Source: Litoditis marina (taxonomy: Eukaryota; Nematoda; Chromadorea; Rhabditida; Rhabditidae). From it: a DNA stretch of 64,000 nt. The stretch is from contig OZ038438.1 of the NCBI GenBank assembly GCA_964036275.1, positions 1,556,978 through 1,620,977 of the forward strand. The letters run 5' to 3'. Below the pieces are notes generated by a model. It did not search any database. It worked only from the letters and a program-made list of their open reading frames with translations, and was not told where the DNA came from. The position numbers and the translations under genes are program-made. Positions 24,463 to 35,603 of this stretch are shown piece by piece (within the stretch, counting starts at the first letter, position 1; every line of letters starts with the position of its first letter).

Positions 24463-26728
24463 TTATTTTTTTGCCTGGAAAACGTTGAAGCTGAGTTAAA
24501 AAATAGTTAGAGAAGTAGGAACAAATTTGTAGCCAGTTGACTTAGACGCCATTTCAACATGAATTTCACGGAATATTTAGAGTTTATAGGAACACAATAG
24601 AATATAAATTGAGCAGGCCAACTCCACAACCAACGAGTTTTAAGTGACGAATATTCACGCTGTTAAACTTAAAAACTGTTAAAAGGCTGATTGACATTCC
24701 AGTTACGCGGAAAGCAGGGTAAGAAAAAAGTTAGGGGCGAACCGACCTGCTTGTTTGCCTGTCTGTACTTCTCGTGAACGGCAACTACTGCCTCGTCCTT
24801 CTCCTTGAGTAACTGCTGGAACTTCTCTCTGTGTTTCCTCTCCGCACTCATCAGATCGGCAGTTAATGCAGCTATCTGAAAATTCGTTACACAATAAATA
24901 ATAGCATGCTTCTAAATTCTATCTGAATGCCGAGAAGCTATACTAATGTTTACCAACAACACTAAAAAAGTTAGAGGGGGATTAAGTCAAATGTTGCCCA
25001 CGAACAAGTACACGTAACCCGCACGTGAATAGAATGGGTAAAGATTAGCTCGCCAACCTTACGATCCTTTTCGAGATTAGAGGCCTCCTTTTCCTTGATT
25101 ATTCCATTTTGCTTGGCTATTTGATCCCGGAGTTGTTGAACGAGTAGAACATTTTCGCCCGAGTCAGCCAATGGATCCCGTCTAGCCATTTTGGAGGTGG
25201 ATTCCTCAGCCTGAATAAACAATAGTTAGATACTACTTGTTTTCCAAAGACAACCGCTTTTCTGATTTGAATACACAAAGTTACCTGGTTTTGACTAGCC
25301 ACATGCATCGGCGAGGAATTGATTAATGAGAAAGGATATGAAAGGTGTGAATCTCGAGATAATTCTCCTAACTCAATATTAACTGGTCAACAAAGGTTAC
25401 ATAATTATCATTATTATTACTATATTGCGGCTCAAAATGAAGCCGTTGTTGTCCATATGAATGAGGACAGTTTTATGTCTATCGTAGCCCTCGTTGCACT
25501 AAAATGATAGTTTCACTTCCAATAATTCTGTATTCTGGCATGGGCAACGTGAGCTATGGCGGCGTTTAGGCGAAGTTTATAATTTTTGGTAAGAACAACA
25601 CTATGATGGTCTCAATTGACCGTCGAAGCGATGGGTTTGGGACCCTTAACATTCGACCAAACCGACGATGAAACACAAAGAAATCATAATAGAGTAAAAA
25701 CAGCTGAGAAACACCGAGCTTAAATTGTACAAATAAGAAATAACCTTAACATCGCTCTTCTTCCTCTTTTGCAACTTGTTCTTGTCCTTAGAAGGCGAGG
25801 AAGGGCGATCTCTCGATGGTACTGCCACACCGGCTAGCACACTTTGCTTGTTCGATCGGGCTTGGGTGATGCACATTCGACAAAGGACTGGCTTCTGTGT
25901 TATAAGAATAATGAGAAATAGAGAAACAGTTTTGAAAATTTGAATACTGTAGTAACAAACAATTTTACCAAAATACATATAGCTTACTTACCTTATTATT
26001 ACCATCTCGTACAAACGCAGCCCTTAACTTGCAATTGGCGCAGGGTGTCGGAGCTCCAAATTTTCGCTCGGAATGGGAACAGTAAACACACTTCTCCTCG
26101 TGAAAAGCTGCTGGTAGTTGACAGAATTTGCAAGTTGTTGGCTGAAAAACATCTCAGTGGCCCCCAAGATCCACCATAAAGTTCAAACGAGATAACAACA
26201 CAGAACTGTTTCTCATCTAGTCATTTCCTAATTTGTAATTCGAATATCAAGATCTAACAGGATGTTACTTGAATATACACTGAAACATCTAGGAGAACAC
26301 ACAATTGACACAAGATATGTAATATTTTGCCACATATACAGCCGGTTTAGCAATACCGTGTTCTTTTCAATACAATAAGATGAAATGCATTATTTTACAA
26401 TGTACAAGTTGGTATGTAAGTTTAACCTACATATTAAAGTATGAAAGAAAATAACATAAACCAACCTTCCCATACTTTGATTCGTTCTTCTGACACTTTT
26501 CACATTGAACGGATTGAGAACTTAAATAAAAGACACATAAGAAACTTTATTGAAAAGTTTTGATATCGAGTAGAATATGGTCCTAAAGAAGATTCGAGAA
26601 AATATAGAAATTCGATTTCTCGTGTATGATGAAGCAGAACTAGTAAAAACCAAAAAAACCAACCCAGGTCCGGTTCTTTCCTGTAGATCTGATCGACAGT
26701 TACAGCACTTCTTCACGAGAGCAGACAT
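24463..26728 (-). CDS. FAM76 family protein
   Basis: Seven exons in phase give 237 aa: 26664-26728, 26466-26520, 25992-26141, 25745-25894, 25058-25210, 24747-24875 and a tiny last exon 24463-24474. The N-terminal half carries the FAM76 Cys-pair zinc-knuckle array (CCNC, CEKCQKNESKYG, CKFCQLPAAF, CVYCSHSERKFG, CANCKLRAAF, VLCRMC). The C-terminal half is a predicted coiled coil (LVQQLRDQIAKQ, LLKEKDEAVVAVHEKYRQ). Vertebrate FAM76B is a nuclear-speckle protein; its biochemical role is poorly known. Compared with vertebrate members the first Cys cluster (about 40 residues) is missing. The first ATG follows a TTGGTAG acceptor by two bases. Confidence 0.88.
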
Positions 26729-27689
26729 TCCTACCAATGGTTAGATATAGATAGAATATCTGACAGAAGACATACCGTACACATTCAATGAACACAATTT
26801 TAGCAATGACCGGACAGTACTATGTAATGAGAAGGCTGACAGAATACCCCAACGAGCGAGTATATAGCAAAACAAACCAACAGGAGACGAAAAATAAAAA
26901 CAACGATAGGGCACGGACATAAGACCTGAACAAAACGTGAATCATACGCTTCTACTTTGTTTCCTTTATAGTGCCCGTTGTTTTATTCACTCGTTCGTTT
27001 GTCAAATAATTATTGTCTTAAGAGCTGAAGAGTGAATATAAACAGATAAACAATATCCGGATGTTGGGATATCCTAATGAGGAAATTTTTTTCAGCCTGA
27101 ATTTTTGTCGCCGCCGTCGGTGCGGACAACACGTCTGCTCCGGCGTCTACTGGATATTACAGTACTATTTAATTACCCTTCTTCACATCTCTTTCATCTC
27201 ACCATCTTTCTTAATTTCCTTTCATGATTGTAGGTGTTTTGAGCGCTTAAATCTGTGAAATGATTCACTTCCGGCACCCAGTGTTACTTGAATTAAAAGT
27301 TTTGTTGCCTATAGTACCATTCCTGGACTTCTGTTCAAAATAGAAAGGAGCTACATGCCGACGTGTTAACTGTCCTTTATCCATCTTACCATTCAGCCTC
27401 GTCGAAGAACACTATTTTTGATACTATATATAGCACTTACTGCTGTGATTATCCTTATAGTTCATCGCTGGCTGGGTAACAATATGCGTTTCGTTTATAT
27501 AGGGCCATACATCCTGTGCATATATGGCTCAATCAATAAAGATTTGGATAGAAAATCAACATATCTGCCCAACTGTTCTCATGCCTGCGCCCAGATAGTT
27601 TCTCAATCAAAATTTGCTCGCAGTCTTGTCAAAGTAACAGCTATTCAAAGAAGTTTTATAGCCACGATTGTGGTAATCATATGTCCGTA

Positions 27690-27727
27690 AAATATTCTCT
27701 CCGTTTAGATTTACGGAGAGAATATTT
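27690..27727. other. Perfect 15-bp-stem hairpin
   Basis: AAATATTCTCTCCGT and ACGGAGAGAATATTT are exact reverse complements separated by 8 bp. It stands alone in the FAM76/OSTC spacer and is not part of a larger repeat I can see. Confidence 0.8.
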
Positions 27728-28091
27728 CGACAATTTTATCTCAAAAACGGAACTTGGGGTCAATGAATGTTATGAAACTGACAGTTTACAGTTACAAAAT
27801 TCAAAAATATGTTATGTCAAGTTACTATGGTTATCCTTCAATCCGAATGCGATCAATTGTACTGATTTATGTAACTTATTTGAATTCTGTGTCAATTCTC
27901 TATTTTGGAATATCGTTTGAAAAGTAACGACCCAATAGGGTTACGGTGCCTTTAACGTCATAAGTTTGATCTTCCTAGTATGCTGGTTGATTGATTAGCT
28001 CATTTTGAGTGGATTGCTCAAGAATTTCCTAGTGTGCTTTTACATTTTTTTCCCATGTTCGTGCCAAATTTGAAGAATCGCAAGTTACAGC

Positions 28092-28168
28092 AGCACAGTT
28101 TGGTTGGACATAAGATGTGCTCGAACAATAGCACAGTTTGGTTTGACATAAGATGTGCTCGAACAATA
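28092..28168. repeat. 38-bp direct duplication
   Basis: Two head-to-tail copies of a 38-bp unit (AGCACAGTTTGGTT...) differ at a single base (GGACATAAG versus TGACATAAG). Confidence 0.9.
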
Positions 28169-28720
28169 GTTCGTATTTACAACATTATATAATAGTTGAA
28201 ATGTGAAATAGCTATCTGGAAATGAAGTGTTCCATGCGCCCCTGAAATCTTACAGTACGACTTGGAAACCATTTAGTATTTGAATCGTAAAATAGTAGGA
28301 AAAGCTTTCATATTTCCGTAATTGATTCTCTACCGGCTATCGATAGATGCAGCAAGAACTATTTTAATGAATTTTTAATTGGCCTAATAACTCTGTTTTC
28401 CCGAACTGCCAAAAGTTCTGCAATAAAAAAGTACACCTCGAAACACCTGATTTTGTTTGTGCAAAATGTTAAGTTTTACAGTTATGCACTATTTCACAGA
28501 CCTCATGTGTAAATGAATTTTGGTTCTCATCATCACTTTCGCACTTTACTTTCATAACATTCTATTCATCAAAATTGCGAGTGATCAGTTTACCATTTGG
28601 GAATGTTCTTTCTGCCCTCCTTTACTTCTTTTCTTATTACACCAGCCTTCTCTTTACGCGGAAAATGGGATTTTCTTTGCGATGTCTTCATTCTATAGTC
28701 GCGACAGTCTATGCTTTTAG

Positions 28721-30380
28721 ATGGAAACATTGTTGAAGTGCACCATTTTCTCCGCGATTGATCCTCCGAATGTACGCCTAAATCGACCAAAATGGATGGA
28801 GGTGAGCAATAATCACCTTCACGAAATTGAACAATAGAACATTTATCTAGTGCATAATACAGATATAGCCGCATAGTCGCTTCCCACGCGGAGGTGGCAG
28901 TATACTGTACACCTCACTTTCTGCTGTGCAGCGTCCGTAAAGGTACGTTGTCAGAGCGTTAGATTCATTGCTGTATTGGTGCAATGGCGATCTCTATTTA
29001 TCATCATGGGATCGATTCCTCCAAGAGACGCTAGTTTTGTAGGGAAGCATTTCAGCTGCCCTCGGCAATGCAAGTGTTTGCCTTCGTCATGATGACCTAT
29101 TTCTTGGTCACTGCCGGTATCATCTATGACGTCATCAATGAGCCACCGAGCATTGGTAAGTTGTTTCACATACTCAACCATCTGTTTTTTGCCGGTTCTT
29201 CGATTGAGATACCCAATCTAGTCAAGATATTGCCTTGTAGTTGTCAATTTTAACGACACTTGTACAGTTACCTGTTATTATTTCAATTATATCGTAGAGT
29301 GAGGGTTAGCCGTAGGGTTGTTAATCGAGTTGAAAATTTCGAGTTTTCGAGTTTCGAGTTTTTCGAGTTTTCAAAAATTCGAGTTTTTCGACTTTCGAGT
29401 TTTCGAAAATTCGAGTTTTTCGAGTTTCGAGTTTTTCGAGTTTCGGATATTTCGAGTTTTTCGAGTTTCGAGTTTTCGAGTTCGGAAATTTTCGAGTTTT
29501 TCGAGTTTCGAGTTGAACTCAGAACTCGAAATTTCGAGTTTATTTCGAGTTTTTCGAGTTCGAGTTTATTTTTTAACAACCCTAGTTAGCCGCCTAAACC
29601 GCGCGGTTATTTCGGAATCGAGCCGAACAATCTTGGTTTTCTTCTCAATCACGTGAACATCACGTGGTTCATTGCACGTCTTCTCACGTGCGTCGTGTGT
29701 TCAGGTTCGACGGTGGATGAGCGTGGACAACAGAAGCCGGTGGCCATCATGGCCAATCGAGTCAACGGCCAATACATAATGGAGGGACTGGCCGCCTCGT
29801 TCATGTTCAGTCTCGGGGGTCAGTTCAGTCGTCTCTATTTGCAGTTGCAAAAGTTTTCGCAGTGCACCCAAGTTTTAGCGGAGATGTCTCGTGATAGAAA
29901 AAATAACCGGCGTGAAAATGTACCTAATCAGGATATGTAACCGGTCAACTGGCTCACTATAACTGCATGGCAACCCGTGTCTAGTAATCGGGCTGGTTGG
30001 CTGGCTACACATCGGCGAAGGTTACGTTTGTCAGCCGGTTGCTATTTCACTTCCGCTTTGTAGTTGGAAACGGTCACTCGAGCCCGTACGCAGGAGTACT
30101 TCAATGAGCAGGCCGACGTCTCTGTTTTGGCGTTGCTATCGAGTTATGCTAAACGAGATACTTTTGCGTACGATCATCTAGGGTGTATGATTGTTTACCA
30201 ACAAATGTGAATAGTCTCCTTCCAGGAATCGGATTCATAATTCTGGACAAGTGTAACGATGCGCAAACGGCCCGTCTGCACCGCCTGATCCTGCTGAGTA
30301 TCGGATTCGGGGCGGTCTGCGTATCCTTTTTGGCCACACGCATGTTCATGAAGATCAAAATGCCTGGATATGGACAATAA
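28721..30380 (+). CDS. OSTC: Oligosaccharyltransferase complex subunit OSTC (DC2)
   Basis: Four exons in phase give 149 aa, the usual family length: 28721-28801, 29056-29155, 29705-29818 and 30226-30380. The product starts [20 protein letters not shown]. It contains the family blocks [50 protein letters not shown] and GIGFIILDK, and ends [11 protein letters not shown]. Three hydrophobic membrane segments are visible. OSTC links the STT3A-containing oligosaccharyltransferase to the translocon for co-translational N-glycosylation in the ER. The ATG directly follows a GCTTTTAG acceptor, suggesting trans-splicing. Introns 1 and 2 carry a SINE relic and a TTCGAG foldback. Confidence 0.96.
28875..29040 (+). 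mobile_element. tRNA-derived SINE relic (family A)
   Basis: It lies in OSTC intron 1. The body CAGTATACTGTACACCTCAC and the tRNA-like GTTGTCAGAGCGTTAG plus GGGATCGATTCCTCC match the order seen in the other family A copies. Confidence 0.5.
29307..29586. repeat. Foldback with TTAACAACCCT ends and (TTCGAG)n interior
   Basis: It starts TAGGGTTGTTAATCGAG and ends TTTTTAACAACCCTAG. Between the ends are some 250 bp of TTTTCGAGTTTCGAG-type short tandem repeats. It lies in OSTC intron 2. Confidence 0.8.
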
Positions 30381-30512
30381 CTCTCAAATTCTTTGTTGCT
30401 CTCAATTGAAGGACTGGGTACCGCTTTTATTGCATTTTGAAGCAGGAAAGCCAACATCCTAGACCGTACTAGAACTAAAGAAATGATCTGCACTTTGTGA
30501 TTGCATCTTGTC

Positions 30513-30748
30513 TATAGTCTGTTTCACGAAACAATAGCCCTCTACAGTAAGATTATAAAACTTTTGAGGGAATTTATCATATCTTGTAGGTGTTGTACAT
30601 AGTTAAAACTTTGGGATTTTGTTTTCCACTTTGGGTACTACAAGCATACAAAACAGTTAAACTTAAATTCCGTTTGTTGACTAGATAAATGCGTTTGAGT
30701 TTCTGAAAGATTACTGTAGAAAGTCATCGATTGGTGAAACGAACTATA
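30513..30748. repeat. 236-bp foldback element, TATAGTCTG family
   Basis: It starts TATAGTCTGTTTCACGAAAC and ends GGTGAAACGAACTATA. It is the same length as 22308-22543 and nearly identical to it. Confidence 0.85.
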
Positions 30749-30890
30749 CTTCACATGTGTTCTACATGTTACACGTGACCAATACTCGAGTACACAGCAG
30801 TCTAGTTGGCTTCTCTCCCTTTTCTGATTTCTATTCTGGGCATGTTTTATCATAGTTATGGGCACAGTTTGATTGATACAATATCGTGAA

Positions 30891-31098
30891 GTTTGAGTGA
30901 GCGACGATTCAGCTATAATGCGTTAAGCTGCTATATTACTCAATTAAGAACTTCAACTGATAGTTTATAACTTCACGATAGGTACTTTGCATGGATAAAA
31001 TATGATTGGTCAAATTTGAAAGAAAATTACTCATACAGTTTTGTATACGAGACATGAGCCCGAAGTGTTTTAGCTGAATCGTCGCCCACTCGAAGTTT
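30891..31098. repeat. Foldback element with GAGTGGGCGACGATTAAGCT-type ends, copy 1
   Basis: AGTGAGCGACGATTCAGCT faces AGCTGAATCGTCGCCCACT. The internal ACTCATACAGTTTT block is shared with the copy at 39343. Confidence 0.75.
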
Positions 31099-31472
31099 AC
31101 AGTCACTATCCGTTATATGTAACCTAGGGTTTTTAGTTTCAGATAACTACGATGAAACCTTATTGTTTCATGCCTTGTAAACCGTTTTCTGTTACTGGTG
31201 GATTAATTTTGCTGTAGCTTGATCCTCCAGTGTAATAAAGTTATACATTATATCATTTCTTGAACTGTTCAATATCGTTTCTTTAAATGGTCTGTTTGCG
31301 TGAAACTGGGAATCATTCCATAAAAAATGACTGGCAACGAGAACAGAAGAACATTGAAAAGTTTGAATGGAATTTTTGTACATTTTGGAGGGAAAACAGA
31401 AAGAGCTCGAAGAAACAAAGTAGAGTGTTGAACTTGTTTTCGATAGAAGGTAACATGAACTTTGGAGCTATC

Positions 31473-31707
31473 TATAGTTCACACCATTCCTACTGAGACT
31501 CCTACAGTAACCTTACAATCTTTCCCAAAGCCGTTGTGGAGCTGGATATTTACTTCATCGAAAATCCTCTCGTATATTTACTGTAACTGAGAACAAGAAA
31601 GAGGTGTGAAAATTATTCATTTATCCGATCATAAGTAAGTTAGAAAAACGGCTTGCAAGTTTTGTAATCCTACTGTAGAAGTCTCAGTAGGAATGAATAA
31701 TACTATA
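31473..31707. repeat. Foldback element, TATAG/TCCTACTGAGAC family, copy 1
   Basis: Left arm CCATTCCTACTGAGACTCC followed by TACAGTAA. Right arm CTACTGTAGAAGTC followed by TCAGTAGGAATG, ending TACTATA. It is 235 bp long. The TATAG and CTACAGTA motifs near the ends link it to the TATAGTCTG family. Confidence 0.8.
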
Positions 31708-32159
31708 TCGTGTATGGTGTGATGTGTTGCGAGTCCGTGAGTAACTATAAAAGTGCTGGGAGAACTTGGGAATTAAAATGCGAATGTTCTATTTTGCCTG
31801 CATCGGTTATTCATTATTGGTTATTTGGTAGCAAACCACAGTCGATAAAGAAATCACGGAAGTCCTCTTTTTATGCAGTTGGACTAAATCTGACCCATTG
31901 TCTAAGGCGCGCTCCGTTTTTTAGCGTCCAAACCATTGTTCTATATAAGCCGAATCTCACTCCACCATCCATTCATTTGATACTCTTTATCTTTTCCACG
32001 TGAAAACGTGAGAAGAATTCTCCCGTTCCTCGATAGTGCATCTATGCTCGTTTTAAACCTGGGTTGATAATATCTTGTAGTTTGATCCACATCTATGCCG
32101 TAAACTTCACTTGACAACTCAAACGTAGCGAAATCAAATTACAAACTATAACACACCGG

Positions 32160-32465
32160 GAAACGGCGAATTCACTGGAGAACCCTTCCCGAACCCAACC
32201 GGTCACTGGAGAACCGAACCAACTGAACCAAACCTACTTTTGAACCGATCGGTTCTCCAGTGAATGCTTCGAACCGAACCGACATTAATCATGAGTTAAA
32301 CAAGCAAGTCGTAGACAAGGTAAAATGACTCTATCCCGGTTCGGTTCGAAGCATTCACTGGAGAAACGGTCGGTTCAAAAGTCGGTTCGGTCGGTTCGGT
32401 TCGGTTCTCCAGTGACTGGTTCGCGATTTGGTTTTGGTAGGACCTGGTTCTCTAGTGAATTGGCC
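32160..32465. repeat. Large foldback built from GGTTCGGTTC and CACTGGAGAA blocks
   Basis: The two halves are inverted. CGGTTCTCCAGTGAATGCTT near 32250 faces AAGCATTCACTGGAGAAACG near 32349. AATTCACTGGAGAACC at the left faces GGTTCTCTAGTGAATT at the right. Confidence 0.75.
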
Positions 32466-32524
32466 CCGGGAAACATGTAGAGTTGCAACCTGCACTACCT
32501 GAATCGACCCCATACTATTTATTC

Positions 32525-33517
32525 TTAGGGTTTGTCACTCAAAGGAGCAAGATAATGTGAACCAATCCCGACGCATCGGTCCTTCAAACTGTAATTGAGA
32601 AATGTATCGCAGTTTAAAGGACCGAAGCGTTGGGATTGGTCCACATAATCATCCCTCTTTAAAGGACCGAAGCGTTGGGATTGGTCCACATAATCATCCC
32701 TCTTTAAAGGACCGAAGCGTTGGGATTGGTCCACATAATCATCCCTCTTTAAAGGACCGAAGCGTTGGGATTGGTCCACATAATCATCCCTCTTTAAAGG
32801 ACCGAAGCGTTGGGATTGGTCCACATAATCATCCCTCTTTAAAGGACCGAAGCGTTGGGATTGGTCCACATAATCATCCCTCTTTAAAGGAGCGAAGCGT
32901 TGGGATTGGTCCACATAATTATCCCTCTTTAAAGGAGCGAAGCGTTGGGATTGGTCCACATAATCATCCCTCTTTAAAGGAGCGAAGCGTTGGGATTGGT
33001 CCACATAATTATCCCTCTTTAAAGGAGCGAAGCGTTGGGATTGGTCCACATAATTATCCCTCTTTAAAGGAGCGAAGCGTTGGGATTGGTCCACATAATC
33101 ATCCCTCTTTAAAGGAGCGAAGCGTTGGGATTGGTCCACATAATTATCCCTCTTTAAAGGAGCGAAGCGTTGGGATTGGTCCACATAATCATCCCTCTTT
33201 AAAGGAGCGAAGCGTTGGGATTGGTCCACATAATTATCCCTCTTTAAAGGAGCGAAGCGTTGGGATTGGTCCACATAATTATCCCTCTTTAAAGGAGCGA
33301 AGCGTTGGGATTGGTCCACATAATCATCCCTCTTTAAAGGAGCGAAGCGTTGGGATTGGTCCACATAATTATCCCTCTTTAAAGGAGCGAAGCGTTGGGA
33401 TTGGTCCACATAATCATCCCTCTTTAAAGGAGCGAAGCGTTGGGATTGGTCCACATAATTATCCCTCTTTAAAGGACCGAAGCGTTGGGATTGGTCCACA
33501 TAATCGTCCCTCTTTAA
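32525..33517. repeat. 45-bp satellite (20 units) grown from the right arm of a palindromic MITE
   Basis: 32525-32612 is a recognisable left arm and loop of the 124-bp palindromic MITE (compare 38958-39081). From 32613 to 33512 the right arm is repeated exactly 20 times with a 45-bp period (TTTAAAGGACCGAAGCG ... CATAATCATCCCTC). The first six and the last unit read GGACCGA, and the 13 between read GGAGCGA. Within the 13 the CAT/TAT variant follows a five-unit pattern. Because 45 is a multiple of three and the unit has no stop in one frame on each strand, long open frames exist on both strands; these are by-products. Confidence 0.95.
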
Positions 33518-33537
33518 TTCTTCTGTTGTATTTCAGC

Positions 33538-35603
33538 ATGAGTTCGAGTGTAATCGTGGGCGTTGGTTCGTCTATAACTATAGTCTCGACTGTAGTCGCC
33601 ATCTACTCTGTGTTGGGCATAATGGGAGATATAGACGATCTGCAGTCTCATATTCAGACCCGAATGCAAGAGTTCCGAGTAAGTTCGCCGCTGTATAATG
33701 CTCAATCGATTGATTTATTTACTCCAAGCAAGTGGATAAACAGAAAGAGCAGTAAGATAATGACGGAACGAAAACCATTGAACCCGAAAAGTCATGGCGA
33801 AAGTTGTTACTGAGAACAGCATAATCGTTACAGGTCAACCATAACTAAGGTGATGTTGGCTTCGGAAACGAAGGAATACTTGCAGCATACTTGATTTCTC
33901 TAGCCTTTTTCTCTCCATATTTTCCATCGCAATCGCAAAGAAGACAAAGAACTGATTGATATCTTCAACTACAACGAATAACCTCAAATTAACATCACTT
34001 ACTTTTCGTATTGGAACAATAGTGTTATTTTGAAGGTGGTCACCGACGACACTTGGAAGAACATAGTGCACATCCAAGCGAATCCTCTGGGAGCCGAGAG
34101 AAACATTGTCTCGTTCAAAACGCTGTTCGGAAGAAACAAAAGATCCAACGAAGAATGCAGTTAGTTTTAGGGACCACTTTTCTGGGGCAATAATACCTTA
34201 TATCACTTAACTGATAAAACTTTTACTAATTGTGATATGACGAAGAAGAAGAAGAAGAAGTGGAATTACAATTTTTCCTAACCAGTCACAAGCTTACAAT
34301 GATTAATTCTGCAAGGGCCAGCACATATTGTAATAACTGGTTTGATTGTATCCAGCTTGTAAGCATTCGAACAACTAGCTTTTGTCGGATATGTTTTCAT
34401 TTCTAACATAATGAAGAACGAGAGTTTGTTCAGATTGTGGAGAGCAACCGAAGATAGCTTGTCCGGTGGGTCCACCCGGACCCCCCGGAGAGCCCGGTCA
34501 GGCCGGTCCGGACGGACCCGACGGAATCGACGGAAACGACGGAGAAGACGGCGCCGTTTCACAGTTAGTTACAGAAATATACTTATTTATCGAATGAGAA
34601 CAGGGAAAGGGTCCGTGCATGGGAGTTTGATTGAAAAGAAATACTTCTGATCACAGCTCAGTTCATTTCTATTGAGACTCTCACAGTATGTCACCTCTAG
34701 CGACTCCTACCTTGTAGACGATGACCATGTCCGAGTCTGATCCGCTCACACATCATTGTTGCATCTTGCCGAAACATATCGGGGTTGAACTACAAATGCA
34801 ACTCAATCAACCGAAATTTCCATGACTGTTTGTATTACGTAGGACAACACTTATCGGGTGGTTGCAGCATGCCGGTGCCTGCCGAATGCATCAAGTGTCC
34901 CCGAGGACCGCGGGGACCCCGCGGCAACATGGGAATACCCGGAATGCCCGGAAGGGACGGACTTCGCGGCACACGCGGTCTGTCCGGAGAACCCGGAGAG
35001 GACGGTATGCCCGGCATGGAGGGTGAGCAGGGACCCCCCGGGTTCGACGGACGAGATGGACCACCCGGACAGTCTGGACACCCAGGAACCATGTATATGC
35101 CGGTTAGTACACCAATATTGATATGCTGCCCTTATTTAATTGGAGAATCGGCTGAATTCATGAATCGCCTTCTCCCGTGGGACAGTTTTACGTTGCACGT
35201 GAAGTATATTAGTGCACAGTGTATGTTATGACGTGCAGCTCTCGTCCGCATACAACCAGGTAGGTAGTTCGATGCGGAAAGACACTCAATCGTGGACGAT
35301 TCAGCGCTACTTTATATTGTATTCATTATTCCCCTATCTTGTAAGGGTTTAACTTGAGATTCGTTGCAGGGTGTGGAAGGTAGAATGGGAGAACGTGGAC
35401 TTCCTGGTAAAATGGGACCGGCCGGTATGGATTGTCCACCCGGGACTGACGGAGAGACGGGTCCCACTGGTCCTCCCGGAAATCCGGGGAAACCGGGCAA
35501 GAACGGGAGTGACGGACTTCCCGGAGCCTGCGGAACCGACGGAAAACCGGGAGACGACGCCGGCTACTGCCAGTGCCCACCCAGAAACGATAGTCCCGTT
35601 TAA
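33538..35603 (+). CDS. Nematode cuticle collagen
   Basis: Five exons in phase give 287 aa: 33538-33678, 34036-34159, 34434-34563, 34868-35102 and 35370-35603. Exon 1 encodes a signal-anchor hydrophobic segment (SSITIVSTVVAIYSVLG). Exon 2 carries the conserved Trp block VVTDDTWKNIVHIQ and the furin-like site GRNKRSNEEC. Gly-X-Y blocks follow, separated by Cys-containing non-helical breaks (CGEQPKIACP, CIKCP, GMDCPPG, GACGTD), with the terminal GYCQCPPRN typical of cuticle collagens. Such proteins are secreted by the hypodermis and cross-linked into the exoskeleton. The ATG lies one base after a TTGTATTTCAG acceptor, whose upstream sequence is the 45-bp satellite. The exon 4 acceptor at 34867 was chosen because it keeps phase. 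Confidence 0.95.

Larger units (their letters stand above)
26729..28720. other. Spacer between divergent FAM76 and OSTC genes
   Basis: About 2 kb, AT-rich. A TTTTTTTCAG acceptor-like site at 27096 is followed by a short open stretch I do not recognise. It also holds a perfect hairpin (27690) and a 38-bp direct duplication (28092). Confidence 0.5.
30381..32524. other. Spacer between OSTC and collagen regions
   Basis: No gene is seen. The spacer is largely built from four listed foldback elements (30513, 30891, 31473, 32160). Confidence 0.6.

Noticed and set aside
29260..29656. Overlapping 98-112-codon Arg/Ser/Phe/Glu-rich open frames
   Set aside because: They are translations of the TTCGAG repeat of a foldback in an OSTC intron.
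32525..33499. 324-codon minus-strand open frame made of a 15-residue repeat
   Set aside because: It is the by-product of a stop-free 45-bp unit. It starts and ends with the array and has no splice or start context.
32600..33517. Regular 45-bp array resembling a CRISPR locus
   Set aside because: Units abut without unique spacers and derive from a MITE arm; this is a eukaryotic genome with no cas genes.
34850..34868. GTAG acceptor at 34850 for collagen exon 4
   Set aside because: It breaks the reading phase with exon 3; the TTGCAG acceptor at 34867 keeps it.
34835..35121. Several open frames overlapping the collagen Gly-X-Y exons on both strands
   Set aside because: Compositional shadows of the Gly-X-Y repeat; the collagen frame is supported by phase and family motifs.
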